Assembly: GCF_001513955.1 (NCBI RefSeq)
Contig: NZ_KQ948155.1
Location: 108,086 to 172,085 of the forward strand
Origin: Streptomyces pseudovenezuelae
GTDB taxonomy: Bacteria; Actinomycetota; Actinomycetes; Streptomycetales; Streptomycetaceae
Reading direction: 5' to 3'
DNA length: 64,000 bases
Each line of letters opens with the position of its first letter. The stretch's first letter is position 1. The notes beneath the pieces are model-generated. The model was not told the origin of the DNA and searched no databases. It saw nothing but the letters and a program-made list of their open reading frames with translations. Position numbers and translations under genes: made by a program. Shown here in pieces: positions 15,582-23,806 of the stretch.

Positions 15582-17549
15582 TCAGGACGCCTTGAGCGGG
15601 GCGGGCAGCTTCGGCACCACGCGCTTGCGCATGCGCAGCCCCAGGGAGCCGGTGGCTGCGGTCAGGGTCATCTCGTACGCGTCGACAGCACGCCGCACGT
15701 TCGGCGTGTCGAGAGCGGCCCCCGTCGTGATCCGGTCCAGGTCGACGTAGGCAGAGCGGACCTGCTCGATCCAGCGGTAGACGCGCCAGTCCTGCTCCCA
15801 TCCGGCGACATACTCGGGAGGGAGGGCCCCGCTCCAGCGCTTGAACATACGCGTGCGCATCTCGGGACGGGTCGGCGTCAGATGCAGATGGCGCACCAGG
15901 TCGTACAGCGGGTCACCGATCATCCCCATTTCCCAGTCGATGATCGTCAGCCCGCCACGACGCCCATCACGGATCAGATTCCAGGGATTGAGGTCGCCAT
16001 GGAGGAGGGCGGCGGTACGTTCCGTCACCTGATAGCGACGGAGGATCTGCCGGAGCACCGAGCCGTCCGGCAGCCCCCAGGTCCGGGCGGCCTGCCGGGT
16101 TTCGATAGGGAGGTCGTCGACGAATGCGGCCAGCCGTTCACTCAGCCGCGCGTAGAAGGTCTCTTTCGTCGTTTCGAAAGGCAATGTCGAGTAATCCATC
16201 ATGGCAAGCGTGGCGAGCGCGTCCACGAGTTCATCGGCCTCGCCGGGCAGCAGTCCGTCCTCGGGATGGCTCGGAGCACGGTTCGACGGCCCCTCGTAGG
16301 TGTGGATCGCGAAGTGGCGTCCTCGGTCGTCGTATCCCAGCGCCAGGATTCTCGGTGCGCGGAACCGCCGACTGGACTTCTCGATCACCTGCAGGACGGC
16401 GTGTTCCTTGAGTTCCCCCTGCTCACGACGGGGTGCCGCCGCAGTTTCGCGCCGGACCACCACGGGCTTCGCGTACGCGTCGAGGTGGACGACGGTGTTG
16501 AGGTGAGCCGTCCCGCGAAAGACCCGGTGAGCGGGGGCGACGCCCTCCAGAGCCAGAGCTTGCCGGACCAGGCCGTACGGGAAGTCCTCCCGGTCGGTGA
16601 CACGTGTGTCCCGCACCCACCGGAACAACGGGATCGGCAGCTGCTTCTTCCGATGCGCGATACGCCCCGACTGCCATCGGAACAGCGCGTCCGCGATCTC
16701 CCTCACGGGCGGAACCTCGGACATCCCGAGCACGTCGGACGCGGCCTCCAGAGCGGCCCTGACATCCTCGGCAGCCGCGGCCAGCCGGGGTAGGGCGACC
16801 TCGTCGCCGAGAGATTCGGCTGCCGTGATCACTTCGGCGTAAGCGACATTGATGCGCTCGAAGGTGACATAACGCGAAAAATCCCGGCGGGCGCCGTTGA
16901 CCGCCGTGAGCCTCACGCTTCCCATATCGCGCACCCACGCGTCGAGGACCTCGTCCAGCTGGTGCTCGGGGTAACGCATCCGCACCACATGACTCGCGAG
17001 ACCGTGCAGCGGATCCCCGTACGACGCGGACCTCCAGTCGAGGCGGGCCATCGAGAGCTTGGGGCCCTCCAGGACGATCGCGTTGTCACGGTTGAGGTTC
17101 ATGAGCAGGAAGCCGTAGGGGCGGCGGGCCGGGGAGGGCATCCGTCCGGCGAATCCGGCCAGAGCGTCGCCGGGTACGCCCAGCACGGCGAACAGCCCGC
17201 TGAAGTCGGTACCACCGGAGCCGAGGATCCGTTGGGTCGCCCGCCGCACGACGGTGTCCAGATAGGCCCGGCTGTCCCTCTCGTTGGGCGGCCATTCGGC
17301 CGGCAGCGGAGGCAGCGCTTCCTTGCGCACCAGCATCAGTTGCGCGAGGAGACGGGTCAGTGCCCTGATGGTGATGGGGTCGACGGGCTTGCCGACGGGA
17401 CATGTCCTGGGCTGCAAACTGCCGCCCGCCTCAGGAAGGGACATGGGTGCCCGCGTGGAGATCTCCAGCCGGTATCGGCTCTTACTGATCTCCGAGAGGA
17501 CGGCATTACGGACTTCACCCCCGCGGTCAGGCCAAGCCCCGATCGCCAC
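15582..17549 (-). CDS. Tandem-lobed aminoglycoside phosphotransferase-like kinase
   Basis: 655 residues from a GTG at 17549, chosen because AGGAG lies 6 bases upstream; the open frame extends further without a ribosome site. The C-terminal half is an APH/choline-kinase-type domain with an intact catalytic loop (His517, Asp519 and Asn524 in LLHGDLNPWN) and metal-binding Asp538 in IIDWEMG. The N-terminal half has a second, degenerate copy: MNLNRDNAIV (150-159) replaces the catalytic His-x-Asp, while a downstream RLDW resembles the metal-site motif. So one active and one pseudo-kinase lobe are likely. The phosphate acceptor is unknown. It lies downstream of a DevA-type regulator on the same strand. 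Confidence 0.75.
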   Translation of the reverse strand: MAIGAWPDRGGEVRNAVLSEISKSRYRLEISTRAPMSLPEAGGSLQPRTCPVGKPVDPITIRALTRLLAQLMLVRKEALPPLPAEWPPNERDSRAYLDTVVRRATQRILGSGGTDFSGLFAVLGVPGDALAGFAGRMPSPARRPYGFLLMNLNRDNAIVLEGPKLSMARLDWRSASYGDPLHGLASHVVRMRYPEHQLDEVLDAWVRDMGSVRLTAVNGARRDFSRYVTFERINVAYAEVITAAESLGDEVALPRLAAAAEDVRAALEAASDVLGMSEVPPVREIADALFRWQSGRIAHRKKQLPIPLFRWVRDTRVTDREDFPYGLVRQALALEGVAPAHRVFRGTAHLNTVVHLDAYAKPVVVRRETAAAPRREQGELKEHAVLQVIEKSSRRFRAPRILALGYDDRGRHFAIHTYEGPSNRAPSHPEDGLLPGEADELVDALATLAMMDYSTLPFETTKETFYARLSERLAAFVDDLPIETRQAARTWGLPDGSVLRQILRRYQVTERTAALLHGDLNPWNLIRDGRRGGLTIIDWEMGMIGDPLYDLVRHLHLTPTRPEMRTRMFKRWSGALPPEYVAGWEQDWRVYRWIEQVRSAYVDLDRITTGAALDTPNVRRAVDAYEMTLTAATGSLGLRMRKRVVPKLPAPLKAS

Positions 17550-17794
17550 TTGTGCTCCTGAAACGGTAGTTCTAAACCTCGGAGGGGAATGCGCACCCAG
17601 GAAAATTGATGCACACATTAGCGGGACGCGCCCCCGCACACGGCCGCTATGCCGCTCTTGGGGAGAGACCTGTCGGACATGTCTGGGCCACGTCGGACTT
17701 TTTAACGTCTCCGTGCCCACTTTGTTACGTGGCGAGAAGCCAATCCGCCGAGTCGAAGCCCACGACATCAACGACGTCGATGGCGGACTTGCCG

Positions 17795-18679
17795 TCACAT
17801 CGGCGCGAAGCGATGCCAGCAAGAGTCGAACCAGTCCTGCCAGCTCTCCATGAACACGGATCCGATGGCGCGGGGGTCACCCTCGTCGTGAACGAGACGT
17901 ATCAAGGTGGAGCCCAGCCCCTGGACGTCCCAGACATCGATCTCGGAATCGTCATCCATCAGGATCGTGCGTTCCACGATGCGGTACGGGCCGAGAAGTC
18001 CCTCCGCACCACGCCTCAAGTACAGCTTGTGCGTCGGCACGAACGGCACCTCACGGACCGTGACCTCCACGTCCTCCACCAGCCCGTCCGCCTTGAGGTT
18101 GCGCAGGACATTGCGCAAAGACGAGGCATGCCGACGGACGATCTCACGGGTTCGCACCTGAAGCTTCCGGTCCAGTTCCGCGACATCGGCAGTGGAGTCC
18201 TTCGGCACCCTGGCCCGCGGGTACGGCAGCTCCACCTCATCCGAGGGCAGCAGTATCCGGAGCGCGATGCGCTCGGGGGCCGGAATCTGTCCATGCCGGA
18301 TCGCCTCGGCCTGCACCCGGACGTGGGTGTCGAGGCTCTCCGAGGTGAAGGTGAAGACATCCAGTTCCACGCTCGGTTGCGCGAAGACGCGGGCGACGAA
18401 GGGGCCGAGCGCCACACGACCGGCCGGCACCTCCGTCGCCGACGCCACTTGCAGGGGAGGAGTCGCCAGGACCCTGGATCCGCTGCCTTGGCGGGATTCG
18501 ATCCAGCCGTCCTCGCCCAGGGCTCTCAGGACCCGCTGGATCGTGTCGCGCGAGACGCCGAACTCCGTGGCCAGATCGCGCTGCGGGGGCAGGTTGCTGC
18601 CCGGCTTGTACTTCCCCTCAGAGATGCGGGATCGCAGCGTTGCCAGGACGGTGGCTCCCTTGCCGCGTTCTTCGCTCAC
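17795..18679 (-). CDS. GntR-type regulator, third DevA-like paralogue
   Basis: 294 residues from a GTG at 18679. The GntR winged helix covers about 8-70 (LATLRSRISEGKYKPGSNLPPQRDLATEFGVSRDTIQRVLRAL). The effector domain shares landmarks with DevA and DevE (below): LRILLPSDEVELPYP near residue 145, LRNVLRNLKADGLVEDVEV, and THKLYLRRGAEGLLGPY near 220. It is more diverged than they are from each other. It lies 245 bp upstream of the kinase gene and 208 bp downstream of devB, all on the minus strand. From memory S. coelicolor has only devA and devE here, so this copy may be an extra acquisition, possibly controlling the kinase. Confidence 0.78.
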   Translation of the reverse strand: MSEERGKGATVLATLRSRISEGKYKPGSNLPPQRDLATEFGVSRDTIQRVLRALGEDGWIESRQGSGSRVLATPPLQVASATEVPAGRVALGPFVARVFAQPSVELDVFTFTSESLDTHVRVQAEAIRHGQIPAPERIALRILLPSDEVELPYPRARVPKDSTADVAELDRKLQVRTREIVRRHASSLRNVLRNLKADGLVEDVEVTVREVPFVPTHKLYLRRGAEGLLGPYRIVERTILMDDDSEIDVWDVQGLGSTLIRLVHDEGDPRAIGSVFMESWQDWFDSCWHRFAPM

Positions 18680-18887
18680 ACCGCGACCGTACCTCTCCCC
18701 TCGGTCACGCAAACCACTTCGCATCCATCAGCAGTCCAACTCGCCGGACCAACGGTCCCACATTTGTTGGTTAGTTAGTCGATCAGGCAGTCCGGGCACA
18801 ACCCAATTCAAGAGATCCGGCCAATTGGACGGTACCGGTCAGGCAGGGCCTACCAATGTGGATGGAGATGGCTGAGTGGTGGACCGG
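18680..18887. promoter_or_regulatory. Upstream region of the third DevA-like regulator
   Basis: GGACC-AAC-GGTCC (about 18747-18759) is a perfect small dyad, followed by TTGTTGGTTAGTTAGTC and CCAATTGG. The AGTTGG-N3-CCAACT operator found at the two dev promoters is absent here, which suggests a different binding specificity. Confidence 0.4.
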
Positions 18888-19637
18888 TTACATGAACGCG
18901 GTTCCCTGCCGACGGCGCAGGACGTCCAGCACTTGCTCCATCGAGCCCACGACGACCTCGGCACCCGCCTCCCTCAGGATCCGCTCCTTGTCCTCGTTAC
19001 GCGCGTAGCCCAGGAACGCGACCCTGGCCTGCTGCGCGGCCTTGAGGTCCGTGGGGGCGTCGCCGATCATCAAAGTGGCCGCGGGAACAGCTCCCATGGC
19101 CTTGATCGCCTCTTCCAGACAGTACGGATTCGGCTTCATCAGATCGAGGTTCGGCGTGCGGCCGTAGACGTAAGGGAAACAGTCCGTCAGCCGGCGGCTC
19201 TCGACGTACGCCGCGGCCGCAAGGGCGGCGTTGTTGGTGGTGATCGCGAACCTAACGCCGCGCGACGACCACGTCCTGATCAGCGGATCGGCATACGGCG
19301 TGGGCCTCGCCTTGGGCACGGCCTGCAATTCACGCCGGGTGAGCCACTCCTCCAGTTCGAGGACCAGATCGCTCCCAGGGCGCCGATCATGGACACCTCG
19401 CAATGCATCGTGCGGGTCGTCGCTGGATCGTTCCTGCTCGGTCAGCAATCCGCCCATGCCCAACTGGTCGATCTTCTTCACCAGTTCTCCGGCTATCTGA
19501 TGCGCCGGATACCCCGCGAACAACCGGCAGATCGGTCCGTCCAGGTCCCAGAGCACGTACCGAGCGGAGGCGACCAGTGATGCGAGTCGTGCTGTCTCTG
19601 CTGTCACCGGTTCAGTGTGCGTCGTCTCAGGAGTCAC
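18888..19637 (-). CDS. devB: DevB, HAD-superfamily phosphatase/hydrolase
   Basis: 249 residues from a GTG at 19637 whose G is the last base of the devA stop (TAGTG), so the two are coupled. HAD motifs are visible: nucleophile region YVLWDLDGPICRLFAGYP (DxDG with Pro in place of Thr), RFAITTNN as motif II, a Lys in LMKPNPYCLEEA, and MIGDAPTDLKAA as the acidic motif. This matches phosphoglycolate phosphatase-like HAD enzymes. In S. coelicolor devB, a putative phosphatase, follows devA in the same transcript and is needed for normal development. The substrate is unknown. Confidence 0.82.
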   Translation of the reverse strand: MTPETTHTEPVTAETARLASLVASARYVLWDLDGPICRLFAGYPAHQIAGELVKKIDQLGMGGLLTEQERSSDDPHDALRGVHDRRPGSDLVLELEEWLTRRELQAVPKARPTPYADPLIRTWSSRGVRFAITTNNAALAAAAYVESRRLTDCFPYVYGRTPNLDLMKPNPYCLEEAIKAMGAVPAATLMIGDAPTDLKAAQQARVAFLGYARNEDKERILREAGAEVVVGSMEQVLDVLRRRQGTAFM

Positions 19638-20509
19638 TAGGAGAGTGTCAGGTCCGTCGTGATGGTTTCCCAGAGGGCGTCGAACCACTTCTGCGACTGC
19701 GCCACGAACGCGGCGTCGCGTTGGCCGGCGTTCTTGTCGAAGGAGAAGAGCAGGGACTCCGTGCCGAGGACGTCGTACATGTCGAGCATTCCGGTGTCGG
19801 TGGCCTCCTCCCGGCGGGCGACCATGTAGTACGCGATCAGCGCCTCCACGCCGTTGAGCAGGTACAGCTTCACCGGCGGAGTGAACGGCAGCGCACGGAA
19901 CCTGACCTTGACGTCGATCCCGTGGGAGGAGCGCAGGGAGCGGAGGTTGTGGCGCAGGACGTGACCCTGGGCGTTGCGCATCTCCAGCCAGCGCTGGTGG
20001 ACCGGGTTGTCGTCGTCGGGGGCCTCGACCGGGACCGGGAAGGCCAGGTTGATGTCGCGGGAGGGCAGCAGGATGCGCACGTCGATGGACTCGGGCTGGA
20101 TCCGGCCCTCGTGAATGAGGCGGACCGGTTCGCTCAGGGCCACCATCAGGGTCTCCGCCGTGAGACAGGCGGCGTCGATCCGGACCTGCGGGCTGGCGAA
20201 CGCGTCGGCCAGACGGGGCGCCAGGGCCACCATCGTCGGCTGCGGACCCCCCTGGGTGACCGGCACCTCCGCGATCCGCGGCGGACTGCCCTTGCTCACA
20301 TTGCTGAGCAGCCCGTCCTCCTGCAGCGCGCGCAGCGCCTGGCGGACCGCGCCCCGCTCCACCCCGAACTCCTCGGCGAGCTCGGCCTGGGTGGGGAGGC
20401 GGTCACCGGCCTTGAGGTCACCCGTGCGGATGCGTTCCCGCAGGGTGTCGGCGATTTCCTGGGGCGAGAGCCTTCTGCTGCCGTTCACTGCCACGTTCTC
20501 CTGGGTCAC
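19637..20509 (-). CDS. devA: DevA, GntR-type developmental regulator
   Basis: About 290 residues from the GTG at 20509; an alternative GTG at 20488 has AGGAG upstream. I prefer 20509 because TACCGT lies 6 bases before it, the same spacing as in devE. The GntR HTH spans about 15-75 (EIADTLRERIRTGDLKAGDRLPTQAELAEEFGVERGAVRQALRAL). The C-terminal domain has VRILLPSRDINLAFPVPV and PVKLYLLNGVEALIAYY (about 212-228) and is not a standard FCD or UTRA domain. DevA is required for aerial mycelium development in S. coelicolor. It is coupled to devB and divergent from a small membrane protein gene with an AGTTGG dyad between them. Confidence 0.85.
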   Translation of the reverse strand: MTQENVAVNGSRRLSPQEIADTLRERIRTGDLKAGDRLPTQAELAEEFGVERGAVRQALRALQEDGLLSNVSKGSPPRIAEVPVTQGGPQPTMVALAPRLADAFASPQVRIDAACLTAETLMVALSEPVRLIHEGRIQPESIDVRILLPSRDINLAFPVPVEAPDDDNPVHQRWLEMRNAQGHVLRHNLRSLRSSHGIDVKVRFRALPFTPPVKLYLLNGVEALIAYYMVARREEATDTGMLDMYDVLGTESLLFSFDKNAGQRDAAFVAQSQKWFDALWETITTDLTLS

Positions 20510-20596
20510 GACCAAACGGTACAACTCCGATCCATCTATGGGGAGTTGTTCCGAAGTTGTTTATCAACTGCCACCAAGTGGGGACAACATATATAG

Positions 20597-20611
20597 AGTT
20601 GGTTGCCAACT
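20597..20611. promoter_or_regulatory. AGTTGG-N3-CCAACT operator upstream of the first small dev membrane protein
   Basis: AGTTGG (20597-20602), TTG, CCAACT (20606-20611). Additional half-sites are CAACT 20522 and 20565, and AGTTG 20544, 20555 and 20618. ACAACTCC and GGAGTTGT (20521-20549) form another dyad. A -10-like TATAGA (20592-20597) overlaps the left arm, so occupancy would block the rightward promoter. Confidence 0.7.
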
Positions 20612-20684
20612 TGGTTGAGTTGGTGGAAGTTTTGCCTCCGCACTGCCCGCCTCGCCCGCCCCGAAGCCCGAAGGGGGAACCACC

Positions 20685-20873
20685 ATGCCTGCCCTCGCCC
20701 TCCTCTCCGCCGTCTTCGTCGTCGGCGTCGAGCAGACCCTGCAGTGGAAGTACGGAGCCAGCGGCATCATCGGGATGCTCCTGCTCACCATCGGTCTCAA
20801 GGCCAAGAACCCCGCCATCAGCTCGGTGGGGGCCGTGGTGCTCGCCCTGCTCGTCGCGGGACCTGCCCTATGA
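20685..20873 (+). CDS. Small dev-region membrane protein, copy 1
   Basis: 62 residues, nearly all hydrophobic, with three likely short membrane segments (about 3-16, 26-38 and 46-60) and a charged link LKAKNPAIS. GGGGGAACCACC precedes the ATG. It is clearly paralogous to the protein at 22013-22198: both contain QWKxGAxGII, LTIGxKxKN and a C-terminal GAVxL segment. It is divergent from devA and convergent with devE. From memory a small gene occupies the same place between devE and devA in S. coelicolor. No function is known; a membrane target of the Dev regulators is a reasonable guess. Confidence 0.82.
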   Translation: MPALALLSAVFVVGVEQTLQWKYGASGIIGMLLLTIGLKAKNPAISSVGAVVLALLVAGPAL

Positions 20874-20908
20874 CCCGAGCACACCCCGATCCGCCCCTGT
20901 GGGAGACC

Positions 20909-21820
20909 TCAGCTCGTGAGCGTCAGCTCCGAACTGATCGTCTCCCACAGTGCGTTGAACCACAGGTGGGACTGCTCCACGAAGGTGGTGTCCCGCAGGC
21001 CGGCGCCCTGCTCGAAGGCGAACAGCATCGACTGGGTGCCCTCGGAGTCGTACAGCTCCAGGTGCTCGTCGTCGATCTCCTCCTTGCGGCGGGACAGCGT
21101 GTAGTACGCGAAGAGCGCCTCCATGCCGTTCAGCAGGTACAGCTTCACCGGCGGCGTGAAGGGCAGGGCACGGAAGGAGACATGGACGTCTATGCCGTGC
21201 GTGGCCCGCAGGGCCAGGAGGTTGTGCTGGAGGACCTGCCCCTGCGCGTTGCGCTGGGCCAGCCAGCGCTCGTGGACCGGGTCGTCCTCGCCGCGGCCCT
21301 CGACCGACACCGGGAAGGCGAGGTCGATGTCCCGGCCCGGCAGCAGGACACGGACGTCGACCTTGGCCGGATTCAGCCGTCCGGCGTGGATCTGGCGCAG
21401 CCCTTCGCCGACGGCGAGGTTGAGGGACACCGACGTCAGACACAGGGCGTCTATCTCGACGTGCGGCGCCGCGAAGGCCGCGGCGATGCGGGGGCCGAGC
21501 GTGACCATCGTGGGCTGCGGCGCGGCCCCGGGGCCGCTGAGCGTCCTGCTGAGCCCCAGGTCGGGGGCGACGGTCGCCGGGCTTCCCTTGGAGACGTTGG
21601 TGAGCAGGTGTTCCGTCTGCAGCAGGTGCAGCGCCTGGCGTACGACCCCCCGCTCGACGCCGAACTCGTCGGCCAGGCGCGCCTGGGTGGGCATGCGCTG
21701 ACCTGCCCGCAGCGTGCCGGACCGGATCCGGGTGCGGAGCTCGTCGGCCACTTCGCGATGTGATTTCTGTGGCCGCTGCGACCTCTTCCGTCCATTGACG
21801 GAGGCGTGTTTCGGGTCCAC
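20909..21820 (-). CDS. devE: DevE, DevA-paralogous GntR-type regulator
   Basis: 303 residues from the GTG at 21820. TAGTGT ends 6 bases upstream, as in devA, suggesting a leaderless mRNA. The HTH lies at about 20-85 (EVADELRTRIRSGTLRAGQRMPTQARLADEFGVERGVVRQALHLL). The effector domain is closely related to that of DevA: VRVLLPGRDIDLAFPVSV, then VSFRALPFTPPVKLYLLNGMEALFAYY. In S. coelicolor devE is a devA duplicate with a distinct developmental role. It has no HAD partner, and faces away from the second small membrane gene across a region with the same AGTTGG dyad. Confidence 0.85.
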   Translation of the reverse strand: MDPKHASVNGRKRSQRPQKSHREVADELRTRIRSGTLRAGQRMPTQARLADEFGVERGVVRQALHLLQTEHLLTNVSKGSPATVAPDLGLSRTLSGPGAAPQPTMVTLGPRIAAAFAAPHVEIDALCLTSVSLNLAVGEGLRQIHAGRLNPAKVDVRVLLPGRDIDLAFPVSVEGRGEDDPVHERWLAQRNAQGQVLQHNLLALRATHGIDVHVSFRALPFTPPVKLYLLNGMEALFAYYTLSRRKEEIDDEHLELYDSEGTQSMLFAFEQGAGLRDTTFVEQSHLWFNALWETISSELTLTS

Positions 21821-21907
21821 GACCAAACACTACAACTTCCCGCCATCTTTGGGCAGTTCACTGAAAGGTGGTTATGAGCCGCATCCAAGCGGAGATAAGT
21901 ACAGTGA

Positions 21908-21922
21908 AGTTGGTCGCCAACT
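21908..21922. promoter_or_regulatory. AGTTGG-N3-CCAACT operator upstream of the second small dev membrane protein
   Basis: AGTTGG (21908-21913), TCG, CCAACT (21917-21922), identical arms to the site at 20597. TACAGT (21899-21904) just upstream may be the -10 element. The sequence around devE's start, GTTGTANYGTTTGGTCGTG, is shared with devA. Confidence 0.7.
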
Positions 21923-22012
21923 TGAGCAACCTTGAAAAACATGGTCAAAGCTTCACAAGGTTGGCCAACTCGGTGGCCGACAGGGGCCACCGTCCCGAAA
22001 GGGGGGACCGTC

Positions 22013-22198
22013 ATGCCGTTCATCGCCGTCGCCATCGCCGCCCTCGCCGTCGGCTTCGAGGCGCTCGTCCAGTGGAAGTGGGGTGCGATGGGCATCATCG
22101 CGTTCCTCGCGCTGACCATCGGCGTCAAGTCCAAGAACGTCGCGATCGGCGGCATCGGAGCGGTCATCCTCGTGATGCTGCTCGCCCAGTCCGGATGA
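22013..22198 (+). CDS. Small dev-region membrane protein, copy 2
   Basis: 61 residues, hydrophobic throughout, with charged residues only near QWKWG and VKSKN. It is homologous along its length to the 62-residue protein at 20685 (shared QWKxGAxGII, LTIGxKxKNxAI, GAVxL). The ribosome site GGGGGG precedes the ATG by about 6 bases. The pair devE/copy 2 repeats the arrangement devA/copy 1, so the whole two-gene module was duplicated. An open frame extends upstream to about 21932 but without a ribosome site. Confidence 0.82.
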   Translation: MPFIAVAIAALAVGFEALVQWKWGAMGIIAFLALTIGVKSKNVAIGGIGAVILVMLLAQSG

Positions 22199-22272
22199 CG
22201 CCCGCCCCGCCGGGCCCAGGATCCGGCTGACCGGGCTCCCCCCTGGAGGGGAGCCGGGAGCCCGGTCGGTCT

Positions 22273-22362
22273 GCACAGCCACAACTGAACATCGTCGGCA
22301 CCGAGCACAGCCACAACTCAACAGCTCCATGGGGGAGCACCCGCGCACAGCCACAACTGAAC
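22273..22362. repeat. Three 18-bp direct repeats
   Basis: GCACAGCCACAACTGAAC occurs at 22273-22290 and 22345-22362, with a one-mismatch copy (ACTCAAC) at 22305-22322. Starts are 32 and 40 bp apart. Each contains the CAACT half-site seen in the dev operators. Confidence 0.85.
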
Positions 22363-22390
22363 ACCTTCGCTACGGATGCGAAAGCACGAT

Positions 22391-22450
22391 CAGGAACACC
22401 ATCAGGAATCCCGACAGCGACACCGTCAGGAATCCCGTCAGGAACAAGGG
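22391..22450. repeat. Five-copy 12-bp tandem repeat
   Basis: CAGGAA-type units begin at 22391, 22403, 22415 (CAGCGA), 22427 and 22439, an exact 12-base period. The array lies between the dev region and the 3' end of the Eis-like gene. Confidence 0.8.
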
Positions 22451-22476
22451 ACACCCGTCCCCGCCGGAAGGGAGCG

Positions 22477-23727
22477 TCAGAACATGTCCGGGCACCACGG
22501 TCGCCTGGACGTGTGCAGCAGGGCGTCGGCCCCCCGGCCGGCGCCCGCTCGTTCTTCCCGCACCCGCCCCAGCGCCGCGAGCCGCACCGCCGACTCGTCC
22601 CCGAGCCACAGCGTCGCCAAGTCCCGCACGTCCAGCGTGAGATCGGCGCTCCGGCTCGTGGCCGTACAGGAGGCACCGTCCGGCGTGGCGTCCAGCAGGT
22701 AGCGGCCGCCCGTCGTCCCGGAGCCGTCCACGACCTCCAGCACCAGCGTCCCCTCGCCCTCGTACGTCCGCGCCTCCAGGGCCCGTACGACATCCAGGAT
22801 CCGCACCCACAGCCAGTCCGCCTGCATGGTGATCCTGGCCGCCGGGGGGTTCGGCAGGAGATGCGGGAGCAGGTCGTCAGGGGCTCGCCAGCCGCTCTTG
22901 ACCCGCATGACCCAGTCGATCGAGCACAGGTAGTGCCACAGGACGCGCTCGGCCGCCGGGGTCGAGGCGATCATGCCCCGCACGCTCGCCGTGTTCGACG
23001 GCTGCATGGTGTCGGCCCACTTCTCGTCGACCTCGTACGCCATCAGCCCCTCGACCGTGCCGTCCGCCGCCCGGTACACGGCGAAGAACGGCTCGGTCCA
23101 CCCCGGTTCGGTGCGCACGGCGCCCGTGTTCAGCTGCCACCACCACTCGTCCCGGCTGATCGCGCCCGGTGTGGCCCGGCGCATCCGGTCGTGCAGTTCG
23201 GGACCTAGCTTGCGCACCTCGTCGGGGTCCACCAGATCGATACGGCCGCCGCGCAGATCCGGGCCCCGGGGATCCAGGCCGGCGCGCGGGACGTCGATCG
23301 TCCACTCGGTGCCCGAGGTGGCGGGGCCGAAACCGTACCGGCCGTAGATCCGGTACTCGGCGGCGATCAGCGTGGCCAGGACGTCCCCGCGCTCCTTCGC
23401 GGCGGCGAGGTCCTCGTTCATCATGCGGGTCAGCAGACCGCGGCGGCGGTGGGTGGCGGTGACGGTGACGCCGGAGATGGCGTCGGCGGCCACCAGCTGC
23501 CCGCCGACCGCGGTGACCTCCTGCGCGAACGACCGGAAGGTCGCCACGCAGCGCTCCCCCTCGAAGGCGCCGATGAACCGGCCGTGCTCGAACTGCCCTC
23601 TGCGGGCCGCCAGTTCCGCCGCCGACACGACGGGCTCCCGCAGGAACCCGGCCCGCAGGGCACGCAGCCACTCGGAATGCTCGGCCTCGGTGATCGGACG
23701 CACGTCGATGTCGGCTGGGGCGCTCAT
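22477..23727 (-). CDS. Eis-like GNAT N-acetyltransferase
   Basis: 416 residues, the usual Eis length. The first GNAT domain has the acetyl-CoA loop VTATHRRRGLLTRMM. A middle degenerate GNAT region and a SCP2-like C-terminal domain follow. The protein ends in Phe (CPDMF); in mycobacterial Eis the C-terminal Phe carboxylate acts as general base, so the ending fits the mechanism. Eis acetylates several amines on aminoglycosides and lysines on proteins; activity of Streptomyces homologues is less certain. The ATG at 23727 has TACCGT 6 bases upstream and no ribosome site, suggesting a leaderless mRNA. Confidence 0.85.
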   Translation of the reverse strand: MSAPADIDVRPITEAEHSEWLRALRAGFLREPVVSAAELAARRGQFEHGRFIGAFEGERCVATFRSFAQEVTAVGGQLVAADAISGVTVTATHRRRGLLTRMMNEDLAAAKERGDVLATLIAAEYRIYGRYGFGPATSGTEWTIDVPRAGLDPRGPDLRGGRIDLVDPDEVRKLGPELHDRMRRATPGAISRDEWWWQLNTGAVRTEPGWTEPFFAVYRAADGTVEGLMAYEVDEKWADTMQPSNTASVRGMIASTPAAERVLWHYLCSIDWVMRVKSGWRAPDDLLPHLLPNPPAARITMQADWLWVRILDVVRALEARTYEGEGTLVLEVVDGSGTTGGRYLLDATPDGASCTATSRSADLTLDVRDLATLWLGDESAVRLAALGRVREERAGAGRGADALLHTSRRPWCPDMF

Positions 23728-23806
23728 GGGGCCACGGTAGGCGGGCGGGGTGGGAGTGTCGCGCGGTTTTCCGTGCCGCGGACGCACCCCGGACGGCCGC
23801 CCGTCG

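Noticed and set aside
22329..22640. 103-residue ORF across the 18- and 12-bp repeats
   Set aside because: It runs antisense to the Eis-like gene and has no ribosome site.
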